Notes under the pieces: generated by a model
What the model was told of the DNA's origin: nothing
Database searches by the model: none
The model's input: only the letters and a program-made list of their open reading frames with translations
Assembly: GCF_000218685.1 (NCBI RefSeq)
Contig: NW_006763304.1
Span: 343,349-407,348, forward strand
DNA length: 64,000 nucleotides
Direction of reading: 5' to 3'
DNA from: Serpula lacrymans var. lacrymans S7.9
Taxonomy: Eukaryota; Basidiomycota; Agaricomycetes; Boletales; Serpulaceae
Position numbers and translations under genes: made by a program
In this document: piece by piece, positions 50,968 through 64,000 of the stretch
How the letters are laid out: every line of letters starts with the position of its first letter
Numbering within the stretch: position 1 is the stretch's first letter

Positions 50968-53540
50968 ATGGTTTCCACATCCTTTACCCCGCACTCTCCG
51001 TTCAGATCCATCCTCTTGCTTCTCGTAGCCATATTCACCATTTCTTCAGCTGTGGATGCTACTCAAGTTATGCGACGGCCTGAGGGTTATAAAAATACCC
51101 CCAGTCAAGTAGAGACAGTCCAGGTGTCTCCCCAGATCGTGCACAAAAGAGCTAATAGTCACGTACAAGCTGCTTACTTCACAAACTGGTAAGGCATTCA
51201 TTGTGCATTTCACTGAGAAGTCTCTGAGATATGGTTTCAAAGGGGTATCTATGGCGCCAATTTCCGTAAGAACAACATTTACCCAGTATCAGCTTCCTAT
51301 CTAACTTTGAATATCAACAGAGCCTACCAATATTACTCCATCAGATCTTACGCACATACTCTACGCCTTCGCCGATGTTTCTTCTTCTACTGGAACCATC
51401 TCCTTGACTGACAGTTACGCTGATGAACAGGTAAGTCGTGCTTGCGTTTAACCAGTATGTTTCTTTTAAATCTGTTCCGCAGAAACATTACCCTGGAGAT
51501 TCATGGAGCGAAGCTGGAAACAACCTGTATGGTTGTTTGAAACAGGTACTTCGTAATCTGTCATTTCGAAACCTGTCATGTGCTTATATGTGTAATATCT
51601 TAGCTTTACCTCCTTAAGCTCGCTAATAGGTATAAATGGCCCGAAGACATTCATTCCCAGAATCACGCTAATACTCAATGATCCAGGAATTTGAAGGTTC
51701 TTCTGTCTATTGGTGGCTGGACTTATTCGCAAGCTGGTCACTTCTCTTTCGTTACTGACGCTACCAGTCGAGCTACTTTCGTGTCGAGCGCAGTCCAACT
51801 CATCAAGGACTATGGATTTGACGGCATGTGAGTCTCAAAATCTTTACTCACGCGCACACATACTCATGTTATATTATTACTGGCGATCAGCGATCTTGAT
51901 TTCGAATATCCGTCTAATTCTGCTGAGGGTCAAGGTTTTGCGGATCTCTTGACAGCCTTACGAACAGCATTCAGCCAGCTGGAGACTTCGAATGGTGATA
52001 CGGTTCCATACGAGCTTACTGTACGTCGGTCGTCTTTGAAACAATCCCCTTCCCGTAAAGCTCACAGCATGTCCCCATACTCAGGCCGCAGTTTCTGCTG
52101 GTGCACCAAATTATGCATATTACGTCGTTCCTCAGATGGATCAGGCATTGTCCTATTGGAACTTGATGGTAATGAATCCTGCCACAGCACTCTGGAAATT
52201 CATCTAAGTAATCTCTTCTAGTCTTACGATTATGCTGGTTCCTGGCTTACCTGGGTATGTTATCCTACAAACATGAGAGGATACATTATTAATTATCCAT
52301 CCCCCCAGGCGGATAACCAAGCTAATTTGTACGGCGGATCTCGTACTAATGTCAGCACTGATGCCGCTATCAAACATTACCTTGCAAGCGGTGCAACTGC
52401 AAGCAAAATCAACATGGGTAATGTTAATATAGAAAGAAAGTAAACTCATCTGCTCACTGTTTTTCAGGTATTCCGCTTTATGGACGTGCTTTCGAGGATA
52501 CGAACGGCATTGGAGACCCATATAGTGGAGTATGGCTTCCTTATAAGCGTTCTCACTTCACCTGCTAAACATCTTTTAGATTGGTCCTGGTACCATTCAA
52601 GCTGGTATCTACTCTTATAAAGATCTCCCACTTGCGGGAGCACAAGTCTTCGAGAACACTACAGATGTAACAAGCTATTCTTACGATTCTACCAAGAAAG
52701 AGCTCGTGTCTTACGATGTGCCGGACATCGTGAAAATAAAGGCCGACTATGTTGTGTCTAACAATCTGGCAGGTACCATGTTCTGGGATGTGAGTTATTT
52801 TGGACTGTCATGCTACGGATATCTGCTGATTCATTCAATTGTATCATCTTTTCTATGTAGCTCTCGACTGATAGCACTGGTTCGACTTCTCTCGTTGCCA
52901 CGGCTGCGGGTGTGTATAGCTCTTTGGACCAAACACAGGCAAGTTCATCTGTCGTGTACCTATATTTCGAGATACTGAGTGTGATCTTCTTCAGAACCAC
53001 ATAAAGTTCGTACTCAAGCACTTTCTTCATATCATTGATGCTAATCACATCCCACAGTTATCCCAGCAGTAAATGGGACAATATTCGTAACAACATGGAT
53101 GGATCGAGTTCCTCTACATCGACAACCGCAACTCAGACATCTACAGCTTCTTCAACACCCACCTCCCCATCGGGATCAGGTAGTTGCGCTGGGGTTGGTG
53201 CCTGGGGTTCCGGAGTAAGTACTTTCTCTCCATTCCCTTGTACATCACGACTCACAATCCTAATCGTGCAGACTGTGTATACCGTGGGACAAACTGCTAC
53301 GTACAGTAAATCCCCATCCATTTCCAGCTATATCCAATTCTGAACTAACTTTTGACCATCTCAGATGGTCACCTCTGGACTGCTAAATGGTGGACCCAGG
53401 GAGACACTCCTGGAGGATCAGGTATGCTGCTTTATGCTGTTCGAAAGCAATGCGACGACTGATAGCGTATCTTAGCTGGTGCATGGACCGATGGTGGGGT
53501 ATGCACTTCGTCCAAGCGTTCGATGCGATTTAGATTTTGA
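50968..53540 (+). CDS. GH18 chitinase with C-terminal chitin-binding module
   Basis: Secreted endo- or exo-chitinase. The signal peptide is [18 protein letters not shown], followed by a pro-like segment up to VHKRANS. The catalytic TIM barrel has AAYFTNWGIYGANF at its start, [20 protein letters not shown], the active-site sequence DGIDLDFEYP (DxxDxDxE with Phe where Trp is usual; the Glu acid is kept), SYDYAGSW, and GTMFWDLSTD in the last strand. A Ser/Thr-rich linker follows (53,100-53,160). Next is a CBM5/12-like module with [21 protein letters not shown] and [15 protein letters not shown]. The exact 3' end is uncertain; without a last intron it stops at 53,540. About 15 small introns. Likely used in cell-wall remodelling or attack on other fungi. 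Confidence 0.9.
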
Positions 53541-54127
53541 AGGATATCGTAGAAATGTTCAACCTTAATGACGTGTTTTGTATACCATTTTCTCGCGCTG
53601 CCTCTATTGACGATAAATGAAAGTGTACGTTATTCGATGGAGGTCACGTCCGCAGGAAAACAATTGCTTGATTTTTTTTTCAAGGTATAGTGCGTTCCCT
53701 GAAGTTCAGCCAGACTATGTTCTACTATCCACTAACAACAAAAAGCTACAAACCCCACGGAGTCTTTGATTCGCCGCAAAAACACAAGTATACAGATGAA
53801 TATATAATTCGAAACCGAACAAACACGGATACAGTTTCTGGTCAGGACGAAAATTTGTATGTAAAAGAAAGTCGACAAATTGTCCACGCTCATTTAAAAA
53901 CACAGACGAGACTGTACACAGGTAAGCTACAACGTCTATAGCTAACTGGTGCAAACAAGACCAACAGCATGAAACCCGGTGAAAAATAAGGGTAAACAGC
54001 ATATGCGCAAAAACGTGGAAGAGGATACATCGAAAGAACTAAGAGGAGGTTTTCGGTATTTCACCAGACGCACAGCGCAGGGGAGAGGGACGAGATGAGG
54101 GACGATGAAGGTTCTAAAGAGTCAGCT
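53541..54127. other. Convergent 3' intergenic region
   Basis: 587 bp between the 3' ends of the chitinase (+) and YPK1 (-). Open frames at 53,690-53,941 (+) and 53,715-54,002 (-) are antisense mirrors with no signature. Nothing else is seen. Confidence 0.45.
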
Positions 54128-56402
<2,275 letters not shown>

Positions 56403-58107
56403 GATGGGACGAGTGAGAAATGCGAAATGAAAGGGTCAAAGCTGGGGCAAAATAGCCAGATCTTTGAGGAACCTTTGGAAATACCTTTGCGAGATGATGG
56501 CAAAGGAAAGGAAGATGACTTTGTAAGGCTTTTGTGACCTTTGATGAAGCTTAAGCCGGCCAGCGACTGAGTGGTCGGATATTGGCGATAACAAAGAAAG
56601 CACATGACCCAAGCACTGCTTATAACTTTCCTCTCACCAGAGCTTTTCCCAACACGTTGCTTTCTTTCCAACATTTTCTCCGTTACAGCATTGCTGTGAT
56701 ATCTTTGATACAACCGTACTCTTCTGTTGCATTATATCCGCTTTCAGCTTCTTTCCTGCCCGCTCGCAGCATTACCGCTTGGGCTATTCACCCTTTTGGC
56801 ACAAGAATTCCTCAACCCACACTCTCGCGTTTATTTCCAGATTTTCTCACTTCATAACTAGGCAACTACCGACTTTGCCAGAGATTCAGCTCGTTCAACC
56901 ATCTTCGGATTTTCCTGATGGCATGATCACCAGCTCCACTGCTGTCGCAAATATCCCAGACGAGGCTATGTATTGCAAAGCGCCGATGTTGTCGCATGAA
57001 CAGCTTTGAGGTATATCTTTAAGTACCACCAATGTGGCAAACTCGAAACTTCGTTGCGCGTGAGTTGTGTACTTTCTAGAGCACCTCGGCGCCAGTGGGA
57101 TAAAGCGGGTCTTACCATGCGGTCGGGGATTGATGTTGTCCGTCCTTTTATCAGATATCATGCAGGGTTGGTGGTCGTGTCTAGCTATTCGCAATATGCA
57201 CATTGCGGATGTCGCAAACATGTCCAGTCGCTACGCAAATACAATCGCGGCCAAAACGAAGAGCAAATTGTGAGGCTTCACTTTAATTTTTGCAGTTTTT
57301 GTTGCAACCGTCAATGATTTGGTGGAATCCTGCAAGTTCGCGAGTGTACTGCTATATCTTCCAATCAGTATAGCTCCGTCTTCTCAGTCACTCGACGTGT
57401 CCAAATACCGGTTTCCGAGGGATAATCCTCCAGAATTCAAGTGCGTCGTATTCGTTCCTTATATATCGGATCACTGAAAATATATACACATATATAATCG
57501 ATACTCGTGTTCCCCGCGTATGTGCAAAATGCCAATAGTTTTGTGAAATTATACCCTTGATATCGACTTCGGTGTCGCGCTCAGAACGCCACATACTACG
57601 ACGCCACTGGCAGTTATCGAGCTGAGCATTTTACGCTAAAAGTTTTTGTACTAATAGCTATTTAATTGATTGATTCACATTTTGCGACAGAACTAGCGTT
57701 TGAATCTATTGCCGTGTATGTCGCGAGTTAAGTGATAGCGCAAATGAGCGTCTCTTGGTTTAAGAAGCTTGTTTAGTGCATCCCAGAGTCTAGTTAACGT
57801 CCTTTCTTGGAACTGTAGCTTGAACTTGCGTGCCGCAATATGCACCTTATCGCCTTCCGTTCTCAGAACAAACCAGTAACCGCAAGATATCCCTTTATGA
57901 GATCAAGATAACGTCAAACCAAGCACTAGTAGAGTTTGATATTTGGATGATGAAAAAATGTACTAGCCATAGATAATCAGTATAGGAGAATCAGTGTTAC
58001 TTGATGCAGAAATTAACTGATTTCATATCTCCAGTCTTGTATTACCAGATCACGACTTCTCCAGCCCAGGCGCTTAAGACGACCTGGGCCCTTCGCCCAC
58101 GTCTCCT
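56403..58107. other. 1.7-kb intergenic region
   Basis: It lies between the YPK1 start (-) and the 3' end of the TUTase-like gene (-). No convincing ORF or RNA gene was found. It includes the YPK1 promoter next to 56,402 and AT-rich DNA around 57,460-57,700. Confidence 0.45.
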
Positions 58108-61100
58108 TTACCCTTTCCTAGTGGTCTCTGTAAGCTTTGGTGCTCCTGGCCCCTGGCCCCTGATGTCCTTCTTTAGTCTCAGCTGGATTGCAGATATTGG
58201 GAGATCACCAGAACCCTTTTGCGGTTCACCCGCACTCACAGAATGCTCCTGTGGAACATGTATAATATCCTTATCAAACCTCGCTGGGGAACCTCTGGAC
58301 CCCAAGTGGCCAGGTATTGGTGCAGACTGCTTGGCACTCTTCTTCATTTCCTCTTGGCCCTCACCTTGTTTGCCGCGCTTTGATCTGCGGTTTTTGGATT
58401 TCTTCGACGGTAAAGAAGTAGAGCCAGAAGTCATCTCTAGCGGGCTTGGGACTTCTGCTGGTTGACCCTTGCGGGCGTCCGAGAGGGTGGGAGTTTCATT
58501 CGACATGACCTTTTTCACAGCAGTAAGATCAACGTTGTCGGCCGAGCCTCTTTGCTTCCCCTCTTCGGTCCTGACCTGACGCTCGGTCCACGCCCTCTTT
58601 CTTGTCTCCTTGTTAAAATTGGAACGACTCGCGGCGATGGAATGTGATGATGAACCGGCTGTAGGTTGCAGCCGAGGTGGCGGTTGCGAAAATGCGACAC
58701 CAATATCGCCCGCGTGATCATCTAAGGGAGCCCGTTCTCTGTCTTTACCCTTATCCCTAGATGACTTGCTATCAGGAAGAAGTGGGCGTATCAGCTCATT
58801 AAATAATCTGGATCGTTCAGTGGTAACGTTTTCCCGAGAACCCTGCGCGTCCAATTCCGATTGCGGTGGTGGTCGGGGTTTATGATCTGGTCTTTCAGCT
58901 CTAGGATAGAGCGGTTGACGAACAAAATTCCTTTTCTTGGCGAAGCTATGCGGTTGAAAGACTGGGTCGTCTTCCAAGTCAATGACCTCACTTATCGAGG
59001 CACCACATGACATAAGAATCGCGACACGCTGACAATTCGAACGAAAGAGCTCCAGGTTTTTCTTGGTAATACTTCTTGTGACATTCTATGTATAAAACAG
59101 CACAGATAATTAACGATTTAAAAAAAACTTTTTGTGTAATAACGGGCTTACCTTGGTCCTCACGAATGGATCGATGATGCAGATAGATTCCTTGGCAAAT
59201 GTGCTCTTGGTATTCTCCTCCACTTCAAGATTCGTGCTGTCTTGGTCCTCTTGATCTTCCTCTTCCTCTCTTTCTTCGAAAACGACGACCGCTTCGGCTT
59301 CTTCCTTTCCACTCGATATCTCTGCGAGTTCTGTGTCACTGTGTTCGCTTAGATCATCGGCTTCTACACAGGGTAAGTCAGGATTCAGAACAAGGACCGT
59401 CTTTGTCGAGCGTTGGGATCCCTCGGAAGTTAGCATTTCGGGTTGCTTGGTAGGGCGTGGTACTACTCCTCCTGATTTGATGTCCATCATCGAACCCTCG
59501 TAGTCGAATCCTTCGCTCCAGAACCTGTACAATATCACACACAAAATTCGTCACCACCTTCCTTACCGGGCTTCAAACACAAAAGTCAGATAAGCGATAC
59601 TCACGTGAACCACCCATGCAACGCTTCCTTTAGTTCAATCTCGACATCTGGACTCCAGTCATTCTTTCTGTGATACCGCGTATCGCAACGTATCTTGCAG
59701 GCATGAAGAGATACGGATTCGCGAAGCCAAAACACTCCTTCTTCGCCGCCTTCAGATGAACTTTCAATTTCATGCTGCAGGTTTGGCGCCCAGCCTCTCA
59801 TCTAAATAGAATGAGAAAAACCGTAGAAGCAAATGTACTAGAGAAACAGTCACCTGCAGATATCCAATAACCATCAAGGCAAACGCATATGTGCTAAACG
59901 TCGGAGGTCCTTGCCCTGTGCTCGGGTGATTGAGCCCAAGCGGCTTTGCCCATCTCTTAACATATCCAAGCATCGGGCGCAGAACAGGGACTAGATCGCA
60001 GTAGCGCTTGATCATGCTAGTGTTTATGAGCCCAAGCTGATCATTTACATTGATGTCGCACTCGAGTCTGGTTGTGGGATCGACGAGCTTGACTGGCCGG
60101 TGAAATTCAAGGTAAGCTGATTGGAGCAGTACAGAGAGAGTCTAATGGTGTCACACCTATAGGTACTTTCGCTTTAGGTATAGTCACAATCCTTATGAAT
60201 CCAAACTGGCGCATCGTCCTTCCAAGTTTTCTGTCGCCATAGGGGGCATATTGTCAATGATGCGCTCGGGGTGGTTGACTAAGACTACAAAGGTACCTAC
60301 TGGATGTTATACACCGCTTTTGATGCATGACAAATTGAGACAGGATGGATGAATTATGTTGTTCAGCACTCACAAGGAAGCCGCCGCAGATCGACATCTG
60401 GAGTGAACCCGGTTGGCCTATCTGGATCCTTCACACACGCACCCAGTCAGCGTTCGATGTGCCATATCAAAGTTTGATGTTGGGGAAATGCCATTCGAAT
60501 GGGGTTGAGGGGCAAGTAAATCAACTTACAATAACAACGAGGTCCAAATCACTTGTGGCGGTCGATACCCCATACTGTGTGCTTCCAAACGCCTGTACAT
60601 CATACTTCACCCCATACATATGTCTCACAGCTTCGCGCACTCTTTTGATAGTGACAGAACGTGCAGCAAGGACAGGCGCTGGGACAGCGTTAATCTGCAG
60701 AAAGCGAGTAAAATGTTGTTAGCCCAACGGAAACACGTTGTGACAGAAGGAATGCAACGGATACTTTCCCGTCGCACTTACATCCATTTCGACATGCATA
60801 CCGTCACTATGATAAGCTCGACCAACTGACATTGGCTTTGATGACTGGATGTTGAACAGTTTCGACTTGGGACTCCTCAGTTCTTTTCCAAATATCGTAA
60901 CAAATGGATGGCCTCGCCCCATAACTTTGCGAGCATCACGACAATGCAAATATAGATAACGATGCGTGGTTTTCGATAGTCCTTCAGCATGGTTCTGCAA
61001 AGTCCAGAACATAAGCGATGGAATAGTAGGAGGAGAAGAGGGCGTACGTAAGTGCTCAAGAATGGGTCCTGCACCACAAGGACATCTCCCGGCCACCCAA

Positions 61101-62877
61101 GAGGCTGGGACTTGTGCTCGGACTCTTCGAATGCGACGTATTGGTGTAGATTGGCAACTTCAGGCTGATGACGTGGGGTGCGTCCTCCTTTGCCTGGTGA
61201 TATGACGAAATCCCGATACCATGAATCCGATGTCGCCAAGTAGCTATGGGAAGGATGAAGACATTGGGACTCATATGAGCACGATAATATTACGAAGCAT
61301 AGATAATAGATGACACACTCTAAGAAGGAATGCAACATCGCTGAAGTTTGTCTATCTTCTATTAGTCTAGGGAATTGCTCTACGAACGAAACACCTAGTT
61401 GCACCGGCACAACCTCAAAGATAGGTTGTGATGACACATCTTTAAGAGTTTCCGGTTTGTTTTGTTGTTTTGTGTGTTGAGCGCGTCCAAGTGACTCATT
61501 TTCACCTCTCAAGCCCAGAGCTTCGCCAAATGGTAATACGTGGTGTCTATACGGCACCCACACCTTCGATGTTGTGTCCTGTGCGGGGTGGGCGTCGGGG
61601 ATATGTTTGGGGTCCACGATGTTCGGAAAACGGTACTTTTGCTGCATAAACACCACGATAATCAAGCCTAGGCACGTAGGTCCCACCTCCAGATTGTTTA
61701 TACCTAAACTCCGCATCCACAACCAGAACACCCCAAGAAGGTCTCTCCCCGCAGAGCCAAGCAAAAAATTAGCACGCAAGTAGCGAAAAAGAGGTATAAT
61801 TGTGGGTCCAGGAAGCGTCAAGCTGAAAGTAGTGGGGGAATTGGTGATCAAACGTGCAGGGTGAACAAATTGATTAGAATGGCGGGGATATGGCGATGGA
61901 CAGTATTCGGGCCAGGGTGAACTAAGTTCCTGATGAACTGGCATTGGATTCTGGTTACGGGGGAGAGAAGGGAGTTTCTGCTGCATGCCGTTTGGAGGCG
62001 GCGACCAAAAGCTACCTGTGTAACCTTCGGATGCGAGGATTCTAGAAAGAGTGCTGCGAGGAGGAGACAACGACTTTAATCGACCAGATTGGATGTGCTA
62101 GGATATGGTACTTTACCTGGGATCATATGCGATGGGTAGATTACCAGTGGGAGTGCCTGGTGGGAGTCCGTTTGGATATTCTCTGTCCTGATAGGCCGTG
62201 CATTCTTGTTAGCATGCTCTGTGTGTATCACGCCAGTTTCACGAAGGGAAAATAGCTCTGTCTCAGATATCCCATTCCCAGGTAGAAGAATGTACCTCAT
62301 CCCATCAACCTTAGTGATTCTCGAAAATCCAGCTTATTATCCACCCGCCTGGAAAACTGGCCGCACCATAATTCTCGCAGCTCATAAAGCGATGGTACAT
62401 ATATGTGTGAATCTCGACCCGCGACACTGTGCCTGCGCTATGAAAGGGAGAGAAGACATACCACGATTGCGAAGTCAAGTGGTGCATCATGTAATGTCAC
62501 AGCCCAGTTATGCATGCTAATGTCCACTACGTCAAAACGAGGTCCAGCGTGCTTCTTGATAACGCCCTGGAGTTGAGTCAGAATTTGTCTGTCTTGTTCT
62601 CTCTCTTCTGAAAGACGCTCAAAGGCCTATGATGCAATTGTACCATGTCAGAGATCAGATACGAGTGAACAAGTCCGCAAAGATACGAAAATATAACACG
62701 CACCTTCAGGAGAAATGCTGTGTCTTTCTTCATCCTTCCGTGAAACTTTGGTGCCCGGCGTAGTGTTTTCTTTCTGAGATTTGTTTTCGCTTTCTCGTTC
62801 AGCGGACGAACATATTCCTCAAAAAGTGGTTGTTGAGCCCTTCGTGATGTCGTTGAGAAAGCACGGACAAAAAGCAT
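58108..62877 (-). CDS. Two-module TUTase/poly(A)-polymerase-like nucleotidyltransferase, probably mitochondrial
   Basis: RNA 3'-end nucleotidyltransferase of the Cid1/PAPD group. The N-terminus MLFVRAFSTTSRRAQQPLF looks like a mitochondrial leader. Module 1 (62,620-61,060) has FDVVDISMHNWAVTLHDAPLDFAIV, shaped like a nucleotidyltransferase core but without GS and DxD, and then a PAP-associated helical part (LLGSAGRDLLGVFWLWMRSL). Module 2 (60,760-59,600) is complete: AFGSTQYGVSTATSDLDLVV with two Asp, RLECDINVND with the third Asp, then YVKRWAKPLGLN and TFSTYAFALMVIGYLQ. The C-terminal 400 residues or so are acidic and then basic, low-complexity, with KKSKNRRSKRGKQ, ending TETTRKG. Many short introns, and no lesion found. 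It could add U or A tails; the specificity-determining residue cannot be judged by eye. Confidence 0.82.
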
Positions 62878-63239
62878 AAAAAAGACTTCCGTGAATAAGT
62901 CCTGGCCTCAACAAGGAAATCAGGTATCACGGTATAACCAAGAGGGTAATGTACAAAACTTCAAGCTTCAAGCTGAGGTATTGATCATAGAACAACTTGA
63001 AGTGCCAGAGTGCCAGTGGGCACTAGCAATTAAAATTACCACTCCGGCGGGTAAAGCCAATAATACGTACTACTGCCAGTGAGAATTTGTCAAGCTAACA
63101 CAGGTACCAAACAGGTACTACAGGCTATAGGTCTTACTCAGTTGGCCTACACCCAGCAGACTTGAACACAGATCTTAGGGCTCGTTTGAGTACGTCTTAC
63201 GACTATTACAAAATCAGATATTTTTCAGCCTCAGAACCC
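62878..63239. other. Short intergenic region
   Basis: 362 bp between two minus-strand genes, holding the 3' flank of eIF3L and the promoter of the TUTase-like gene. No feature recognised. Confidence 0.5.
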
Positions 63240-64000
63240 TCACGCAGCCTTCACCCCACCCCAAGCAACCTTTTGTCCTCCAGGTCGTGGTGCGTTGTTT
63301 CTCTGTACATCTGTGCTATCGTTGCCTCCCTTGGGTTTCGGTCCACTTCCTGGTCCGGTGGCTGCACCTCCGGCTCCTTTCGAACTTGGCAATGGACTAG
63401 CACGTAGGGCATCTAATACCCTCTGTGCGTGCTCTGTGTTACGAATAAACCATCCTGCATACCGTCGACCAACAGTGGATTCTGCAATATGGACCATGTT
63501 CTATATATCAACATCAGCGTTAGATAGTGCTGGTACAAGATAAGACAAGACACCCACGTCGTCGATAACGAAATTCAGATCACTGGTAACAATCATTTGA
63601 CCATCAAGTAGCCCACCCTTGGCGCTCTTATCCCCACCCTCCTTGTCCGAACCTATACGACTGATACTGCGACTTGCCTGCTTCATCATCATCAGCTGGC
63701 ACACCATCTCTTCTTCGCCTACATCAAGAAAATTTGCCAGCTTCGACGCATCAAGTGATGTGTACAACTTCAGGAACGAGCGCAATGTCGGGATTGGTGA
63801 CTGTGCTTGCACGTCAGCGAGGAAGAGCGCCAAGTGACGGTGAGCGGGGTCAACATGAGGCTGATCCGATTCGAGGAGAGCACTTAGGGCTTCAGGGTCG
63901 TCGTAGGGAGGAGGGTTGGCGGAAATGAACTTGGGGCAAGCGTAGAGGAAGAGCTCTTCAAAAGCGGGGAGACCTTCATCGCTGTATAGTAATCAGCATC
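63240..64000 (-). CDS. Eukaryotic translation initiation factor 3 subunit L, 3' part
   Basis: Subunit of eIF3, which recruits the 40S ribosome to mRNA. Minus-strand exons from the window edge read DEGLPAFEELFLYACPKF, SADPPPY-like sequence (here SANPPPYDD), DPAHRHLALFLADVQ and SFLKLYTSLDASKLANFL. After an intron (about 63,498-63,555) comes VHIAESTVGRRYAGWFIRN, the conserved PCI-domain end. The C-terminal tail is Gly/Pro-rich and ends GGVKAA. An acceptor near 63,981 shows another exon beyond the window. The gene is truncated only by the window edge. Confidence 0.92.

Noticed and set aside
63118..63185. Degenerate tRNA
   Set aside because: The A-box-like and B-box-like words lie on opposite strands and cannot form one gene.

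Overview
The window is nuclear DNA of a basidiomycete fungus, most likely an Agaricomycete. The evidence is short (about 50-70 nt) introns in almost every gene, a C2-NACHT-WD40 gene of the type expanded in mushrooms, two class-I cellobiose dehydrogenases, a KDZ (Kyakuja-Dileera-Zisupton) transposase with its cysteine-rich accessory domains, and a Copia element primed by half of initiator tRNA-Met. No CRISPR array, operon or plasmid feature is present. All exon junctions were read by eye and are approximate.

Left block (1-16.8 kb): MTR4 exosome helicase (+), V-ATPase subunit E (+), tRNA-Gly(GCC) (-), a decayed C2-NACHT-WD40 gene (-) with two stops and three frameshifts, a GH95 alpha-L-fucosidase-like secreted enzyme (+), and the Rab chaperone/exchange factor DSS4/MSS4 (-).

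Accessory block (16,887-37,638): a 20.75-kb insertion flanked by a 9-bp direct repeat. It holds a Copia retrotransposon with two LTRs, a 5-bp target duplication and four nested insertions; a dead KDZ transposase split by a tRNA-related SINE; a GRF/zinc-knuckle protein; two unrecognised multi-exon genes; a 123-bp minisatellite; and a tRNA-like sequence. Inside it, at 17,173-17,479, lies an inverted and indel-free 307-bp copy of the locus as it was before the insertion, joining the DSS4 upstream region to the 3' end of the acetyltransferase gene. Every premature stop I could place in this block is TGA, which fits C-to-T/G-to-A decay.

Right block (37.7-64 kb): a GNAT acetyltransferase (-), a second tRNA-Gly(GCC) (-), tandem cellobiose dehydrogenase genes (-, -), the septation GTPase SPG1/TEM1 (+), a GH18 chitinase with a C-terminal chitin-binding module (+), the TORC2-pathway kinase YPK1/Gad8 (-), a two-module TUTase/poly(A)-polymerase-like protein with a mitochondrial-type leader (-), and the 3' part of eIF3 subunit L (-). 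Neighbouring housekeeping genes are not functionally linked. The biological themes are wood and cell-wall degradation (CDH pair, GH95, GH18), decay of an NLR-like immune-type gene, and a mobile-element insertion whose empty site is still readable.
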